Of a DNA stretch of 64,000 bases, positions 46,126 to 57,400 are shown piece after piece; position 1 is the first letter of the stretch, and every line of letters begins with the position of its first letter. Origin of the DNA: Saprospiraceae bacterium (GTDB lineage Bacteria; Bacteroidota; Bacteroidia; Chitinophagales; Saprospiraceae); assembly GCA_016720635.1 (NCBI GenBank), contig JADKKF010000002.1, positions 345,001 to 409,000 of the forward strand, written 5' to 3'. Under the pieces are notes generated by a model. It saw nothing but the letters and a program-made list of their open reading frames with translations, was not told the DNA's origin and ran no database searches. The position numbers and the translations under genes are program-made.

Positions 46126-47790
46126 ATGTTGCGATTATTATTATTTGCATGGACATTAATCTTATTTAATGCCATAGGTTTTGGACAAAAGCCATATTTT
46201 CAAAACAAAAAATTTACGTTAAAAGATAGCTTAAGAGGGGCATTGAGGCCTGAGCGCACGTGTTATGATGTCATCAGTTATGACCTAAATATCAAGGTAG
46301 AACTGGATGAGAAGACGATCATGGGGTTTGTAAAGGTGAATTTTGTCGCCAAGGAAGATTTCGAATGGCTTCAAATAGACTTAGACAGCACGCTTAATAT
46401 TTATAAGATTGATTACAACCAAATTGAGCTCAAGTACACCCGAGTTGGGGATGCAATTTTTGTTCAATTTCCAAAGATATCAAAAGGTCACCAACACTTT
46501 TTTAGGGTCTATTGGTCTGGGAAGATTAGAGAAGCGCAAAATGCTCCGTGGGATGGAGGATTCGTTTGGGATAAGGATTCTAAGGGTAATCATTGGGTTG
46601 GAGTGGCTTGCGAAGGCGATGGTGCCAGTATATGGTGGCCTTGTAAGGATCATCTCAGTGATGAGCCAGATTCCATGTCTATAAGCATTTCTGTACCTAA
46701 TGGTTATCAGGCGATTTGCAATGGTAATCTCATCAGCGAAACAAATTTCGGAGATACCCATACGAAGTTCACGTGGAATGTAAGCTACCCGATCAATACC
46801 TACAATGTTTCGATGTATATTGGAAAATATGCACATTTCAGCGATGTATATACAGCAGCCGATGGAGAAAAATTGGCGTTGGACTATTATGTGCTTCCAG
46901 AGAATCTTTCAAAGGCCAAAAAGCAATTTGAACAAGTCAAAGGCATGTTGGCATGTTATGAAAAATACTTGGACAAATATCCATTTTGGAATGACGGATT
47001 TGCGTTGGTTGAGACGCCCTATCTCGGGATGGAGCATCAATCAGCGATTGCTTATGGAAATAAATATAAACGAGGGTATCTTGGAGGACGCAACCCCAAG
47101 GGCATAGATTTTGATTATATTATCATCCACGAATCTGGGCACGAATATTTTGGAAATTCTGTTTCGTGTGGCGATCACGCTGAAATGTGGTTGCACGAAT
47201 CATTCACGACTTATTTAGAAAGCGTATATGTCGAATGTACTTATTCTTACGATGAAATGCTGAGATATATCAATAACCAGAGATTTCAAATATTCAATAG
47301 TGAGCCCATTGTGGGTCCGAAGGACGTGAATTATCAGGATGGTCAAGACAATTATTTTAAAGGATCTTGGATATTACATACGCTGAGAAATGTCATCGAT
47401 GATGATGCGAAATGGTGGGCTATGTTTAAGGGATTCTATCTTCAACAAAAACTGAAAATAACGACTACTGAAGATTTTATTCGATATGTGAATAAATATA
47501 CGGGTAAAGACTTTGGCGCGTTTTTTGAGCAATATTTGTTCAACGCCAATATTCCTACCTTAGAATATCAAATTGAACCCATTGATAAGGATAATATCTC
47601 TGTTCGATATCGCTGGAAGGCCGATGTATCGGATTTGGCCATGCCCGTTAAGGTTGGCAATAAAAAGAAATACCTCACCATATATCCAAAAGTGGGAGAG
47701 TGGCAATCAGAAAAAATCGCCTGTTCAATCGATGATTTTTCAGTTGCAGAAGAATTATTTTTGATAAATTCTGAAATATTCCGCAATTAA
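46126..47790 (+). CDS. secreted M1-family metallopeptidase
   Basis: The protein has 554 residues. Signal peptide 1-20 (LLLFAWTLILFNAIGFGQ). The zinc site is HESGHEYFGNSVSCGDHAEMWLHE (given in part: HESGH, then the Glu of LHESFT about 18 residues later). The substrate loop reads YLGMEHQSAI, with GMEH where GxMEN is usual. The N-terminal beta-sandwich matches aminopeptidase N (CYDVISYDLNIKVELDEKTI). At 554 residues it lacks the large C-terminal helical domain of long M1 enzymes. The specificity is unknown. Its stop overlaps the convergent pgi stop by four bases. Confidence 0.92.
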   Translation: MLRLLLFAWTLILFNAIGFGQKPYFQNKKFTLKDSLRGALRPERTCYDVISYDLNIKVELDEKTIMGFVKVNFVAKEDFEWLQIDLDSTLNIYKIDYNQIELKYTRVGDAIFVQFPKISKGHQHFFRVYWSGKIREAQNAPWDGGFVWDKDSKGNHWVGVACEGDGASIWWPCKDHLSDEPDSMSISISVPNGYQAICNGNLISETNFGDTHTKFTWNVSYPINTYNVSMYIGKYAHFSDVYTAADGEKLALDYYVLPENLSKAKKQFEQVKGMLACYEKYLDKYPFWNDGFALVETPYLGMEHQSAIAYGNKYKRGYLGGRNPKGIDFDYIIIHESGHEYFGNSVSCGDHAEMWLHESFTTYLESVYVECTYSYDEMLRYINNQRFQIFNSEPIVGPKDVNYQDGQDNYFKGSWILHTLRNVIDDDAKWWAMFKGFYLQQKLKITTTEDFIRYVNKYTGKDFGAFFEQYLFNANIPTLEYQIEPIDKDNISVRYRWKADVSDLAMPVKVGNKKKYLTIYPKVGEWQSEKIACSIDDFSVAEELFLINSEIFRN

Positions 47791-49445
47791 TATCCTTGCT
47801 TTGCCAAGGTTTTCCATGCATTGATGAGCCCATTTGTTGCAGGATCATGTGAGGATATTGTTTCGTCATTAATCAATTCGGGCAAAATATTATTTGCCAA
47901 TTGTTTTCCTAGCTCGACGCCCCATTGGTCAAAAGAATAGATATTCCAAATGACACCTTGAACAAAAATCTTGTGCTCATACATCGCTATTAAAGTGCCC
48001 AATGTGAATGGATTGAGTCGATCGTATAAGATGGAATTGGTGGGTTTGTTGCCCTCAAATACTTTAAAAGGAACAAGCTTTTTATAATCATCCTCACTCA
48101 CTCCTTTATTTTTAAATTCAGCGATGACTTCCTCTGCTGATTTACCTTTCATCAAGGCTTCTGTTTGTGCAAAAAAATTGCTCAATAAAATGTTGTGGTG
48201 TTGATTGACTTCTTCATGAACTGGTTTTACGCCAGCAAGGAAATCGCAAGGAATAAGCCTCGTGCCTTGGTGGATTAATTGGTAAAAAGCGTGTTGCCCA
48301 TTTGTTCCTGGTTCGCCCCAAATGATAGGTCCTGTCGTATAATTTACTTTTTGTCCATTGCGATCAATCGATTTTCCATTGCTTTCCATATTTGCCTGTT
48401 GAAAATAAGCAGCGAACCGATGAAGATATTGGTCGTATGCGAGTATCGCTTCGCTTTCAGCGCCCAAAAAGTTGGTATTCCATATTCCGATCAAGGCTAA
48501 GATAACGGGTATGTTTTTTTCGAATTCAGAACTTTCAAAATGCAAGTCCATGGCTTCAGCACCATCCAATAGTGCTCTAAAGTGTTCATAACCTATAGCC
48601 AAGCAGATAGAAAGACCAATCGAAGACCACAATGAAAAGCGTCCACCGACCCAATCCCAAAATTGAAAGATTTTGTTTTCATCGATTCCAAAGGCTTTAC
48701 ACGCATCGATGTTGGTGGATATGGCCACGAAGTGTTTTGAGACGTCTCCATACGGTAATTTATCCATAAACCATTGTCTTGCTGTATGTGCATTGCACAT
48801 GGTTTCTTGAGTAGTAAAGGTTTTAGAGGCTATCAAAAATAAAGTGGTTTCAGGATTGAGCGTTCTTAAAACTTCATAGATATGGCTTCCATCCACATTC
48901 GAAACGAAATGGCAGTTGAGTCTATTTTTGTAGGCTTTGAGGCCTTCTACTACCATTAATGGTCCCAGGTCTGAGCCTCCGATTCCTATATTTACTATAT
49001 CTGTGATGTTCTGTTGCGTACAGCCTTTTTCAGTTCCTTCGATGATAGCAGAGCTAAAGGTTTTCATTTGGTTTAGTACATGGCTGATTTCTGGGTATAT
49101 GGGTTTATTTTGAAAATGAAATTTGTGCGGATCCTTGGATCTAAGGGCAACGTGGAGTACGGCCCTTTTTTCTGTTTCGTTAATTTTTTGGCCATCGAAC
49201 ATGGCTTGAATGGCATCTTTGAGCTTACATTCGTCGGCTAATTGTACCAGCAGTGCGAGAGTTGTCTCGTCTATATTGTTTTTAGAAAAATCAACTAATA
49301 GATTCTTCCATGAAATGTGATATTTTTGGAATCGTTCAGGGTCTATTTTACATTTTTCATATATTGTCGATTCTAAACAGATACTTTTATAATCATTCAG
49401 TTTTTGCCAAGCGGAGGTTGAAGTTGGGTTAATATTAGCTAACAT
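47787..49445 (-). CDS. pgi: glucose-6-phosphate isomerase
   Basis: The protein has 552 residues from the ATG at 49445. Signatures: NIGIGGSDLGPLMVVEGLKA, NVDGSHIYEVL, LIASKTFTTQETM, and GEPGTNGQHAFYQLIHQGT. The C-terminal Lys/His motif is present in FDQWGVELGKQLAN. It interconverts glucose-6-phosphate and fructose-6-phosphate in the cytosol. It faces the M1 gene (convergent) and is divergent from the FMN reductase across 226 bp with no clear promoter boxes. Confidence 0.97.
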   Translation of the reverse strand: MLANINPTSTSAWQKLNDYKSICLESTIYEKCKIDPERFQKYHISWKNLLVDFSKNNIDETTLALLVQLADECKLKDAIQAMFDGQKINETEKRAVLHVALRSKDPHKFHFQNKPIYPEISHVLNQMKTFSSAIIEGTEKGCTQQNITDIVNIGIGGSDLGPLMVVEGLKAYKNRLNCHFVSNVDGSHIYEVLRTLNPETTLFLIASKTFTTQETMCNAHTARQWFMDKLPYGDVSKHFVAISTNIDACKAFGIDENKIFQFWDWVGGRFSLWSSIGLSICLAIGYEHFRALLDGAEAMDLHFESSEFEKNIPVILALIGIWNTNFLGAESEAILAYDQYLHRFAAYFQQANMESNGKSIDRNGQKVNYTTGPIIWGEPGTNGQHAFYQLIHQGTRLIPCDFLAGVKPVHEEVNQHHNILLSNFFAQTEALMKGKSAEEVIAEFKNKGVSEDDYKKLVPFKVFEGNKPTNSILYDRLNPFTLGTLIAMYEHKIFVQGVIWNIYSFDQWGVELGKQLANNILPELINDETISSHDPATNGLINAWKTLAKQGY

Positions 49446-49671
49446 CAAAAAATTATTATAATTTGGATATATGATAAAGAATAAAGCTAAGACAATTTTT
49501 GTTCTTTTAAGATTGGAAAAAAATATTTTTGTGTGAAATTAGATAATTGAACCAAAATATCGTTTATATGTTAGCATAACATTGCAATTTGCTTGACTTG
49601 GATTCCTACTAAATTATTTTATCAACCCATTGGTTGAATTTTATTTATAAAATTAATATTGAAGGAAATTG

Positions 49672-50205
49672 ATGAAGATCAAAGTATTAGGAGGTAGTAC
49701 CCGTAAAAATTCAATAAACAAAATTTGGGCAAGTTATGTGGCTGGGTTGTTTGAAGGTGGCCAAGTAGAGGTTTTGGATTTAAATGATTATAAAATGCCA
49801 ATATATGACGAAGATTATGAGCAAGAGCATGGAGTTCCAGCTGCGGCAGTAAATCTTTTAGAAAAATTGCAAGAAGGAGAACTTTTGGTTATATCTTTGT
49901 CAGAGCATAACGGTTCTTATACGGCAGCATTTAAAAATACTTTTGATTGGCTTTCACGTGTTGAATCAAAGTTTTTTAATGGAATTAGGGTTTTTCTTAT
50001 GGCTACGTCTCCTGGAAGCCGTGGAGGGATCGGTGTGTTAGAAGCTGCTCGTTCGAGATTTCCAATACATGGTGCTGATATCGTTGGCCATTTTTCATTG
50101 CCATTTTTCAATGATAATTTTGAACTTGAGAAAGGCTTAATAGATAAACAACTAAAAGATAAATTGTTAAAAGAAATAGACAGTATCAAGCACTTGTTTA
50201 AATAA
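49672..50205 (+). CDS. NADPH-dependent FMN reductase-like protein
   Basis: The protein has 177 residues from the ATG at 49672; a TTG precedes it. It has the flavodoxin-like start IKVLGGSTRKNSIN, SLSEHNGSYTAAFKNTFDWL and ATSPGSRGGIGVLEAARSRF, typical of PF03358 proteins (GSxRxxS loop that binds FMN phosphate). Such enzymes reduce quinones, azo dyes or chromate with NAD(P)H. It runs into bshA with 56 nt between; a common transcript is plausible. Confidence 0.9.
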   Translation: MKIKVLGGSTRKNSINKIWASYVAGLFEGGQVEVLDLNDYKMPIYDEDYEQEHGVPAAAVNLLEKLQEGELLVISLSEHNGSYTAAFKNTFDWLSRVESKFFNGIRVFLMATSPGSRGGIGVLEAARSRFPIHGADIVGHFSLPFFNDNFELEKGLIDKQLKDKLLKEIDSIKHLFK

Positions 50206-50261
50206 ATATATTAGAAGAATTAGCCCTGGTTAGGGATTTTATTTAACTAAATCAAAGTAAC

Positions 50262-51389
50262 GTGAAAATAGGAATAGTATGTTATCCGACATATGGAGGT
50301 AGCGGAGTGATTGCTACCGAACTAGGTTTAGGTTTAGCAAGAAATGGGCATGAAGTACATTTTATTACTTATAAAAAACCAGCAAGGTTGACTGGATTTC
50401 ATGCGAATGTTTATTACCATGAAGTAAGCACACAATCCTATCCATTGTTTGAATTTACCCCATACGAAACCGCATTGGCCTCAAAATTGACCTATGTGAT
50501 CAAGTATGAAAAATTGGATATTTTGCATGTACACTATGCAATACCACATGCATCAGTAGCGTATCTTGCCAAGCAAATACTTAAGAAAGAAGGAATAAAT
50601 ATTCCATTCATTACGACCCTACATGGTACAGATATTACTTTGGTAGGAAATGATAGTACCTATAGCCCTTTGGTGACATTTGGTATAAATGAAAGCGATG
50701 CAGTGACTTCTGTTTCAGAAAGTTTGAAGAAGGCAACCCAAATTTCTTTTGATATAACAAACTCTATTGAGGTTATTCCAAATTTTATTGATTTTGCAAG
50801 ATTCCAACGGAAGAATAAGGATCATTTTAGAAAATTTATAGCTCCAATAGATGAAAAAATTATTATCCACACATCCAATTTTAGGAAGGTAAAGAGAGTT
50901 GAGGATGTCTTGTATATATTCGGATTGATTTCGGAGAAAATACCATCCAAGCTATTAATGGTTGGTGATGGCCCAGATCGGGCTAGGTGTGAAGAAATAT
51001 GTAGAGAGAATCACCTTTGTGATAATGTAACATTTTTAGGTAAACAAGACGCAGTAGAGGAGCTTCTAGCTGTTTCTGATTTGTTTTTGATGCCGTCAGA
51101 ACAAGAGAGTTTTGGTTTGGCAGCTTTGGAGGCTATGGCTTGTCGAGTCCCCGTAGTTTCTTCCAATGCTGGAGGTTTGCCTGAAGTTAATGAGCAAGGT
51201 GTGACGGGCTATCTTTGTGAGATAGGCGATATAGTAAATATGGCTCAGCGGTCGATAGAATTGCTATCTGATGAGGAAAAATTGCTAGAATTTTCTAATA
51301 ATGCCTACAGAAAAGCCAGGGAGTTTGACCTTGTCAAAATCCTACCTATGTACGAAAATCTCTATCAAAGAGTCTTGATGGAACAATAA
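50262..51389 (+). CDS. bshA: N-acetyl-alpha-D-glucosaminyl L-malate synthase
   Basis: The protein has 375 residues, starting at a GTG (VKIGIVCYPTYGGSGVIATE). It is a GT4 glycosyltransferase: GGSGVIATELGLGLARNGH (UDP-sugar loop), EKLDILHVHYAIPHA, LHGTDITLVGND, NFRKVKRVEDVL and MPSEQESFGLAALEAMACRV with the EX7E motif. It joins GlcNAc from UDP-GlcNAc to L-malate, the first step of bacillithiol synthesis. The later bsh genes are not in the window. It is convergent with sprA. Confidence 0.94.
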   Translation: MKIGIVCYPTYGGSGVIATELGLGLARNGHEVHFITYKKPARLTGFHANVYYHEVSTQSYPLFEFTPYETALASKLTYVIKYEKLDILHVHYAIPHASVAYLAKQILKKEGINIPFITTLHGTDITLVGNDSTYSPLVTFGINESDAVTSVSESLKKATQISFDITNSIEVIPNFIDFARFQRKNKDHFRKFIAPIDEKIIIHTSNFRKVKRVEDVLYIFGLISEKIPSKLLMVGDGPDRARCEEICRENHLCDNVTFLGKQDAVEELLAVSDLFLMPSEQESFGLAALEAMACRVPVVSSNAGGLPEVNEQGVTGYLCEIGDIVNMAQRSIELLSDEEKLLEFSNNAYRKAREFDLVKILPMYENLYQRVLMEQ

Positions 51390-51409
51390 TCAAATATCCC
51401 TATACTACA

Positions 51410-54400
51410 TTAATTAAAACTGTATCTGATCCGCATTCCACCATTAAAAGTCACAATCGGGTTAGCAATGGAAGTCGCCGGTCGAGAATTTGAATAATCG
51501 ACAAACAATCTCATAGAAAGATTGGGCGAAAGATCATACTCTACTGAAGGACTTATTTTCAATAATTTCATTCCTCTAGTTGGTAAGGCCTGTGTCTGTT
51601 GATCGAACATATGGATTTGAGTGATATCATTTCTATAGCTCATGTCCAAACGTACTTTTAAATCACCTTTTTCAGATAATTGTCTAAGTCCTTGCACTGG
51701 TCCACTACCTCCCGAGGCTGCAGCTGTTGCAATATTTTTCTTGGCACTTGTTGGAGCTTTTTTCTTACCTTTTTTTCTTTTATAAAAAGGATTCTTAACA
51801 TTTTTAATGTCGTAACCTACTGTCGCTTGATATTCAGTACCTTTAGTTTCATTCAGTTGATAGTCCGTAAAAGATATGGCCAAAGTTCTAGATTTTTTCA
51901 TTTCCAGTTCTAGATTAAAATTGGACCTTGTTTTCATTTTTAGTGAAATCAGAGGTGAAAAATTTTCATTGATAACGATTGCTGGAATGTCAATTCTTGA
52001 AAAATAATTGAACGTTGCCGTATTGAGCAAATAAGGGTTGTTTTCGTTATATTGTGAATTGTTGGTAAATGAATTGACCGAAAGTGTTGACTTGTAACTA
52101 TGAGCTACAGAAAACGAAGTAAAGTATTTTTGGAAGAACGGAATTTTGGTCAAACCGCCATAATTAAGAGTCCAATTTATTTTAGGTAATAATTTAAACA
52201 CGGACCAATCGCTGTTGATGCTGTTTGGGTCTTTGCCCGTATAAGCGGTAATAAAAGCTGGGATTAGTACGCTATTCTGGTTAGGGCCGTAGCCTTTGGT
52301 ATAGCCAGGGTCTTTGTCATGGGTACCTGTACCTATTCTTTGAGAAATTATGGCTCGATTGGCTTCGAAAGTTCTGAATAGTTTTTCCAAGGAAGAAGAA
52401 TCGTCTTTGAAAAGTGTTTTTATGGCCATAAATGAGATGGTATAGGATCCATTCTCAGTTTTACTGGTATGGAAATATTGATTACTCCTACTTGCTATAT
52501 GAGCTGGAAGGGTATCTTTGTACATTTCCATATTGTTTTTTGTATAATTTCGTGTGACATCCAAATCAATTTTGAAATCAGCAAATGGCTCCAATGTTAT
52601 ACGAGCATCCATGGTCTGAGTAAAGGTACGGCTAAGCCTTTGATTTAAATTCACATTGTCAGTAATCCAACCTTTTTCGCCATAGGCATCAATTTCTCGA
52701 TCAGATGGTTGAAATCCTAGGATGTACTGATAGCCTGGAGCTTGCCAATCATCGGACAAACCAAACAACTTGGTTCGTGGCTTAAAGCCCGGGACAATTG
52801 AACCATAAGTTTCAGAATAGTTGAATTTTGCCTTTCGAAGAGATAACAAAGGACGAATCAAAATTCTTTCAAGGGTACCTGGGATATGTGGTCCCTTAGC
52901 TTTTTTTGCTATGGTATCAGTGCCATTGCTTGTACCATCGTCAGCGGAAACTTGACCACTAGAAGAAGGAGATGATGGAGGTAACTCCGCGCCACCTATT
53001 CCACCTTTTGTTTTGGCGCTTTTATTCTTTGAAGATTTGGCATCAGCGCCTCCACCCAATTTTGGTCCATCGGCATCATTTGAGTTATTTGGATCACTAC
53101 GACGAACATTATTTTTTTCTTCAAGAGCCTTTTGTTTTTTACTTAAAGCAGAATTAGAAGGTGTTCGAGGACGTTCAAGACTTGCAAGATACTTGGATTT
53201 TGCATACAATCTATCAAAATTGAAGTCTCCTCCGATTTGCCTAACTTGGTTGTTCTGAATTACATTGCCGAGTGAGTCAATGATTTTACTTGTGGTATTT
53301 TCCCAAGCCAGCTGGCTATTACTACTCCATTGGTAAGTTGCAGTTCCAGAAGCTTTGACATTTATCCAATCCATGAAAGGAATATTCTTAAATGGAAGAC
53401 TATAATTTATCCCTATAGAATGTCTGTAATCCTTGTTTCTACCAGCAGACAATAAATTTTCTTTAATAGTTTGATCTTTTAAAGATTTTTCATAATTAAA
53501 TCGATCGCCTGATATACGGTCTATTTCTGGCAATTCATCGATGATCGACTGGTTATTTGCTGTAAAATTAAATTTCAAACTTCTTGTAATATCCCAGTCC
53601 AAAGCGTATTGTCTGTCCCATGTAAATCGCTTATCAACCCATTTGCTTTCTGAAGGAACTGTAAAGCGATAGTAACGCTCTCCATATTGCCTATCGAGGA
53701 CATTCGACATACGAAATGAATTCGGCCATAGATTGAAGTGAAAATCAGAAAGTAGCTTTAGATATTTATCTTTTTTGATGATTTTCTTGAAAGGACTTAT
53801 ATAAGTTGCGGACCTAGAATAATTATAATCAATGCCCCCTTTATGCTGTTCTAATTTATTTTGAGCGATGATTGGATCGTGTTTGTTGGTCTCGGTATAG
53901 GAGTAATTTACGTTGAAATTTTCAACATTCCAAGGCATGGGTTTGGCTTGGCTATTTGTACGCTCCTTTCGTACATTCGTAAAATTAACGGTTTTAAAAC
54001 TCGTAAAGTCAATTGCTTGTTCTTTGACGGAGTCTCTTTTGACTGGATCTTGAATGGATCTAAGTTTAGATTTAAGTTCTAAATCGAGATCATAGGGGTC
54101 ATATTGCGGGGTTTTTATGGTCGATGAATATTGTGCATAAACAGGAATTTTAATACCAGATTTTTCAGGTAAAAACTTGCCCAATTCGAGTGTGGTAGAG
54201 AGATCATACTGGAGCACTTCTTCACGACTTCGCTGTTGCAATTTTTGATCTATACCACCCCAACCAATGCTGGCATAATTTGTACTCGCCTTGAAGTCTC
54301 CAAGGTCTGCTAGATTTACGTTCATTCTAGCTGTGGCGGCGTATCCACCTCGCTCGTCAAAACCGGATGCTCGCAACTCGTTTACCCATACTTCGACACA

Positions 54401-57400
54401 TCCCGCATCGAAATTATCCTGATTAATATTTCGAACACCGATAAAAAATGTCCTAATATTTCCTAGGTTGGGATTTCCCTTTACCCCTATTTTGTTGTTG
54501 GTTTTATTCTCTCTAGGGTCATTGATGGCATACAATATATTGTAAGGCTGGTTGGTATTGTTTCGCTCCTCTTTTAATTTCGTGAATAGGGACAATTCTA
54601 AGTCCATTTCGTTTTCAGCTTTCCATACTTCTTGGGCATAATCTTGTATAGAAGCCAGGGGGTTTTTGGAAAAGGTGAGAGGAATTTCATATTCGTAATA
54701 GTTTTCTTTTATATCACTTCCAACTCTAAAGAACAACGCATATGCGCCATCTTGTAGCGTATTAACAGGCTGACTTTCAGCATGAACATACATCCTCAGT
54801 CTTTCAAACAATCTTATATCTGTATTTGAAAATTTATAGACACCAGTTTGTTGACCTTTTTGGAGATTACAAATATTGATACCCAGAGATTGCTCATTTT
54901 GTTGGAAGTCGGAATATGCTCCAACGAGTCTCTCACGTGTGATACCTGGAGGCAAGACGTATTTGAATGGGACTTTGCTAGAGTTCTCCTCGATATTTAC
55001 AGCATTTACATCCATGATGATTGGCGTTGGTGGACCAGGGAAGATGGGTGCGCCTGCTCTTGAGTCCAAGGTGTCCAAATATCTCCTCCACTGATTTCTT
55101 ACCAAATCAAATTTGATAAATCTAAAGGTTGTCTGTTCTGTGAAGTCGGTAAATAGCATCCTTAGATACTGAACGGCTCTAAAATCCGAAATAGAACCAT
55201 TTTTGCCAGTATATTCTTTAATTGGAATTTTAAAACGATACCAATTTTCTTTGATATTGTTTTTTGGAACCTCTACCAAATCAGTTATATAAGGATTGTT
55301 TTGATAATCGAGGCGATATCCACCAGGTACGCTCACCCTTTTTACGGGTATTTCATATTCAAAATAAGAATCTGATTCATTGAGGGTATTGTCGCCATTG
55401 ATATCTTCTGTGTCGGGATAACTGGTCGAGGCGTTGTCTTGCAGATTGTTGGTTGATATGGCTGAATTGCCTTGAGGATTGTTAAATTTCTCGTATTTAT
55501 CCGTAATATTAATACTGTTAGAACTTACGGCTGCATTTCGGAAGTGAACAAAATTATCATTAGCGGGGTCAGCTTTAATGTCATTGATAACATTAGGGGA
55601 TAAACCTTGAGACTCAGAAGTTGAAATGAAGGTGCTATAAAAATTGAATTCTTCACCATCATTAAGACCATCAAATCCAACATCTTGATTTTCTCTCGCA
55701 GTACGGTCATTGGAGAATGCGTTCACTGGCGGGATGATATTGGGAATAATAGCCCAAGCCGTTGCATCGAGATTTACTTTGTCTGAAATTTTTCTGGGAG
55801 ACCATGCTCATAAAACAAGCGACTATCCTTTAGTATATCCTCAGAAATAATACCTAGCTGTAATCTGATTTTTCCTGATTCACTGATTAATTGTGTAGAA
55901 TCGGGTTTTGCCAAAAAGGGGTCTAACATCCAAAATTCGATATATTCTATATTCGAAGCTTCAAAATCATTGATGGGTAATGATCTCATCATTCCGGCCC
56001 ATCGAGTCTCTGGATTTTTCAAAGCTCCATCTACATCTACCCCTTTAGAGTAAGGAGTACCGAAAGGAAGATCAAAATTGTAAGGACCTCTTTTTCTTGG
56101 AAAATAGCTGATGTCAAAAGTGGCTAAATTAGAACTAAAAGCTGGGTTTGGATTGGATTTATTGACAAATATCTCGGTTTGGTTTACGGTACGAGTATAG
56201 GCATTTCTTTCAGCTCCATTTGCAGTAGTTCTAATACTTGGTTCTACTCTATACCAAGCAAGCCTCGCCCTATTTACGCCATAATTCAGACTGTTGGTGA
56301 TCCGACTTTCTGGGAAGATAGGGATACCGTTTTCATCTTTCATTCCACTAGGCAAACTGGCTAAAGCCCAAGTATTTGTCTGAGCTTTCAAGTCATAATT
56401 GCTCACACTTCCTTCAAAGTCATCGATGAAAACACTTCCTTCTTTCTCGCCATTGATGTTGATGTTTTTAGAATGGCCAGGAATCAAAGCGGCGCCTTCT
56501 GCAGCAAAAGAAATTTTTGAAATTTCCTTAGTCGAATATAAGGGAAGTTTATCCAAAGCCTTGGTTAGCCATGGCAGTTCTTTGGTAAAATTTAAATCTA
56601 GGCCTACTACTTTGTTATTGATAGGATCTTCTCCAATATTTACCTTAAACGTATAAGGTCGCTCTCTGAGCGTAAGGAAAGTACCTCCGACATTAAAGTT
56701 TTTATTGATGGCATAATCGGCACGAATACCGAACATTGTTTTTTGATTAAAATTGAAAACGGCGTTATCTTCAAAACTCACATTAATAGGAATTCCAGAG
56801 GCTAAATACCCATCATTCAATAATCGTATCCGACCAAGACTATAATCAACTTCATAATCTCGACCCTCTATCAATAAATTACCTCCAGCGGTGACCCTGA
56901 CAGACCCTTGAGGCACACTAAATGCCCCTAAGGGAATATCTGTTGAAACGGATGTCTTGAATTGTCCCTTGATTAAAAATCTATTCTTCTCTGCTTTCTC
57001 TCGGGCTAGAGTAATAGTATTATCGTAAAGGTCTTGGTAAACGTATTTTTTCTTTTCCGCAGGGTCGGTTATTTTTTTAGACAGCGATGAACCAAATGGC
57101 TCTAAGACAGGAAACATGATACGACCATTCCTTTGGTTGATCGTCATGCCAGGCACGAAGTCAAATATACCGTCGGGAACTGGATCATTCACTTGATTCA
57201 TGTTATCAAGATTGAATATCCTGATTAAGGGCTTATTGGCAAGATTGGAGGTCGGTAAAAATCTTGTTTCGAGCTTTTTCTCTCGGTCTTCATAAAAAAT
57301 ATCTAGACGAAAGTCTTGGGGGTTCACTTGAAAAGCACCAATCGCATAAATATTTTTCATCATCAAGTCCCACAAGGTCGTATTTATATTGGGCGAAGTA

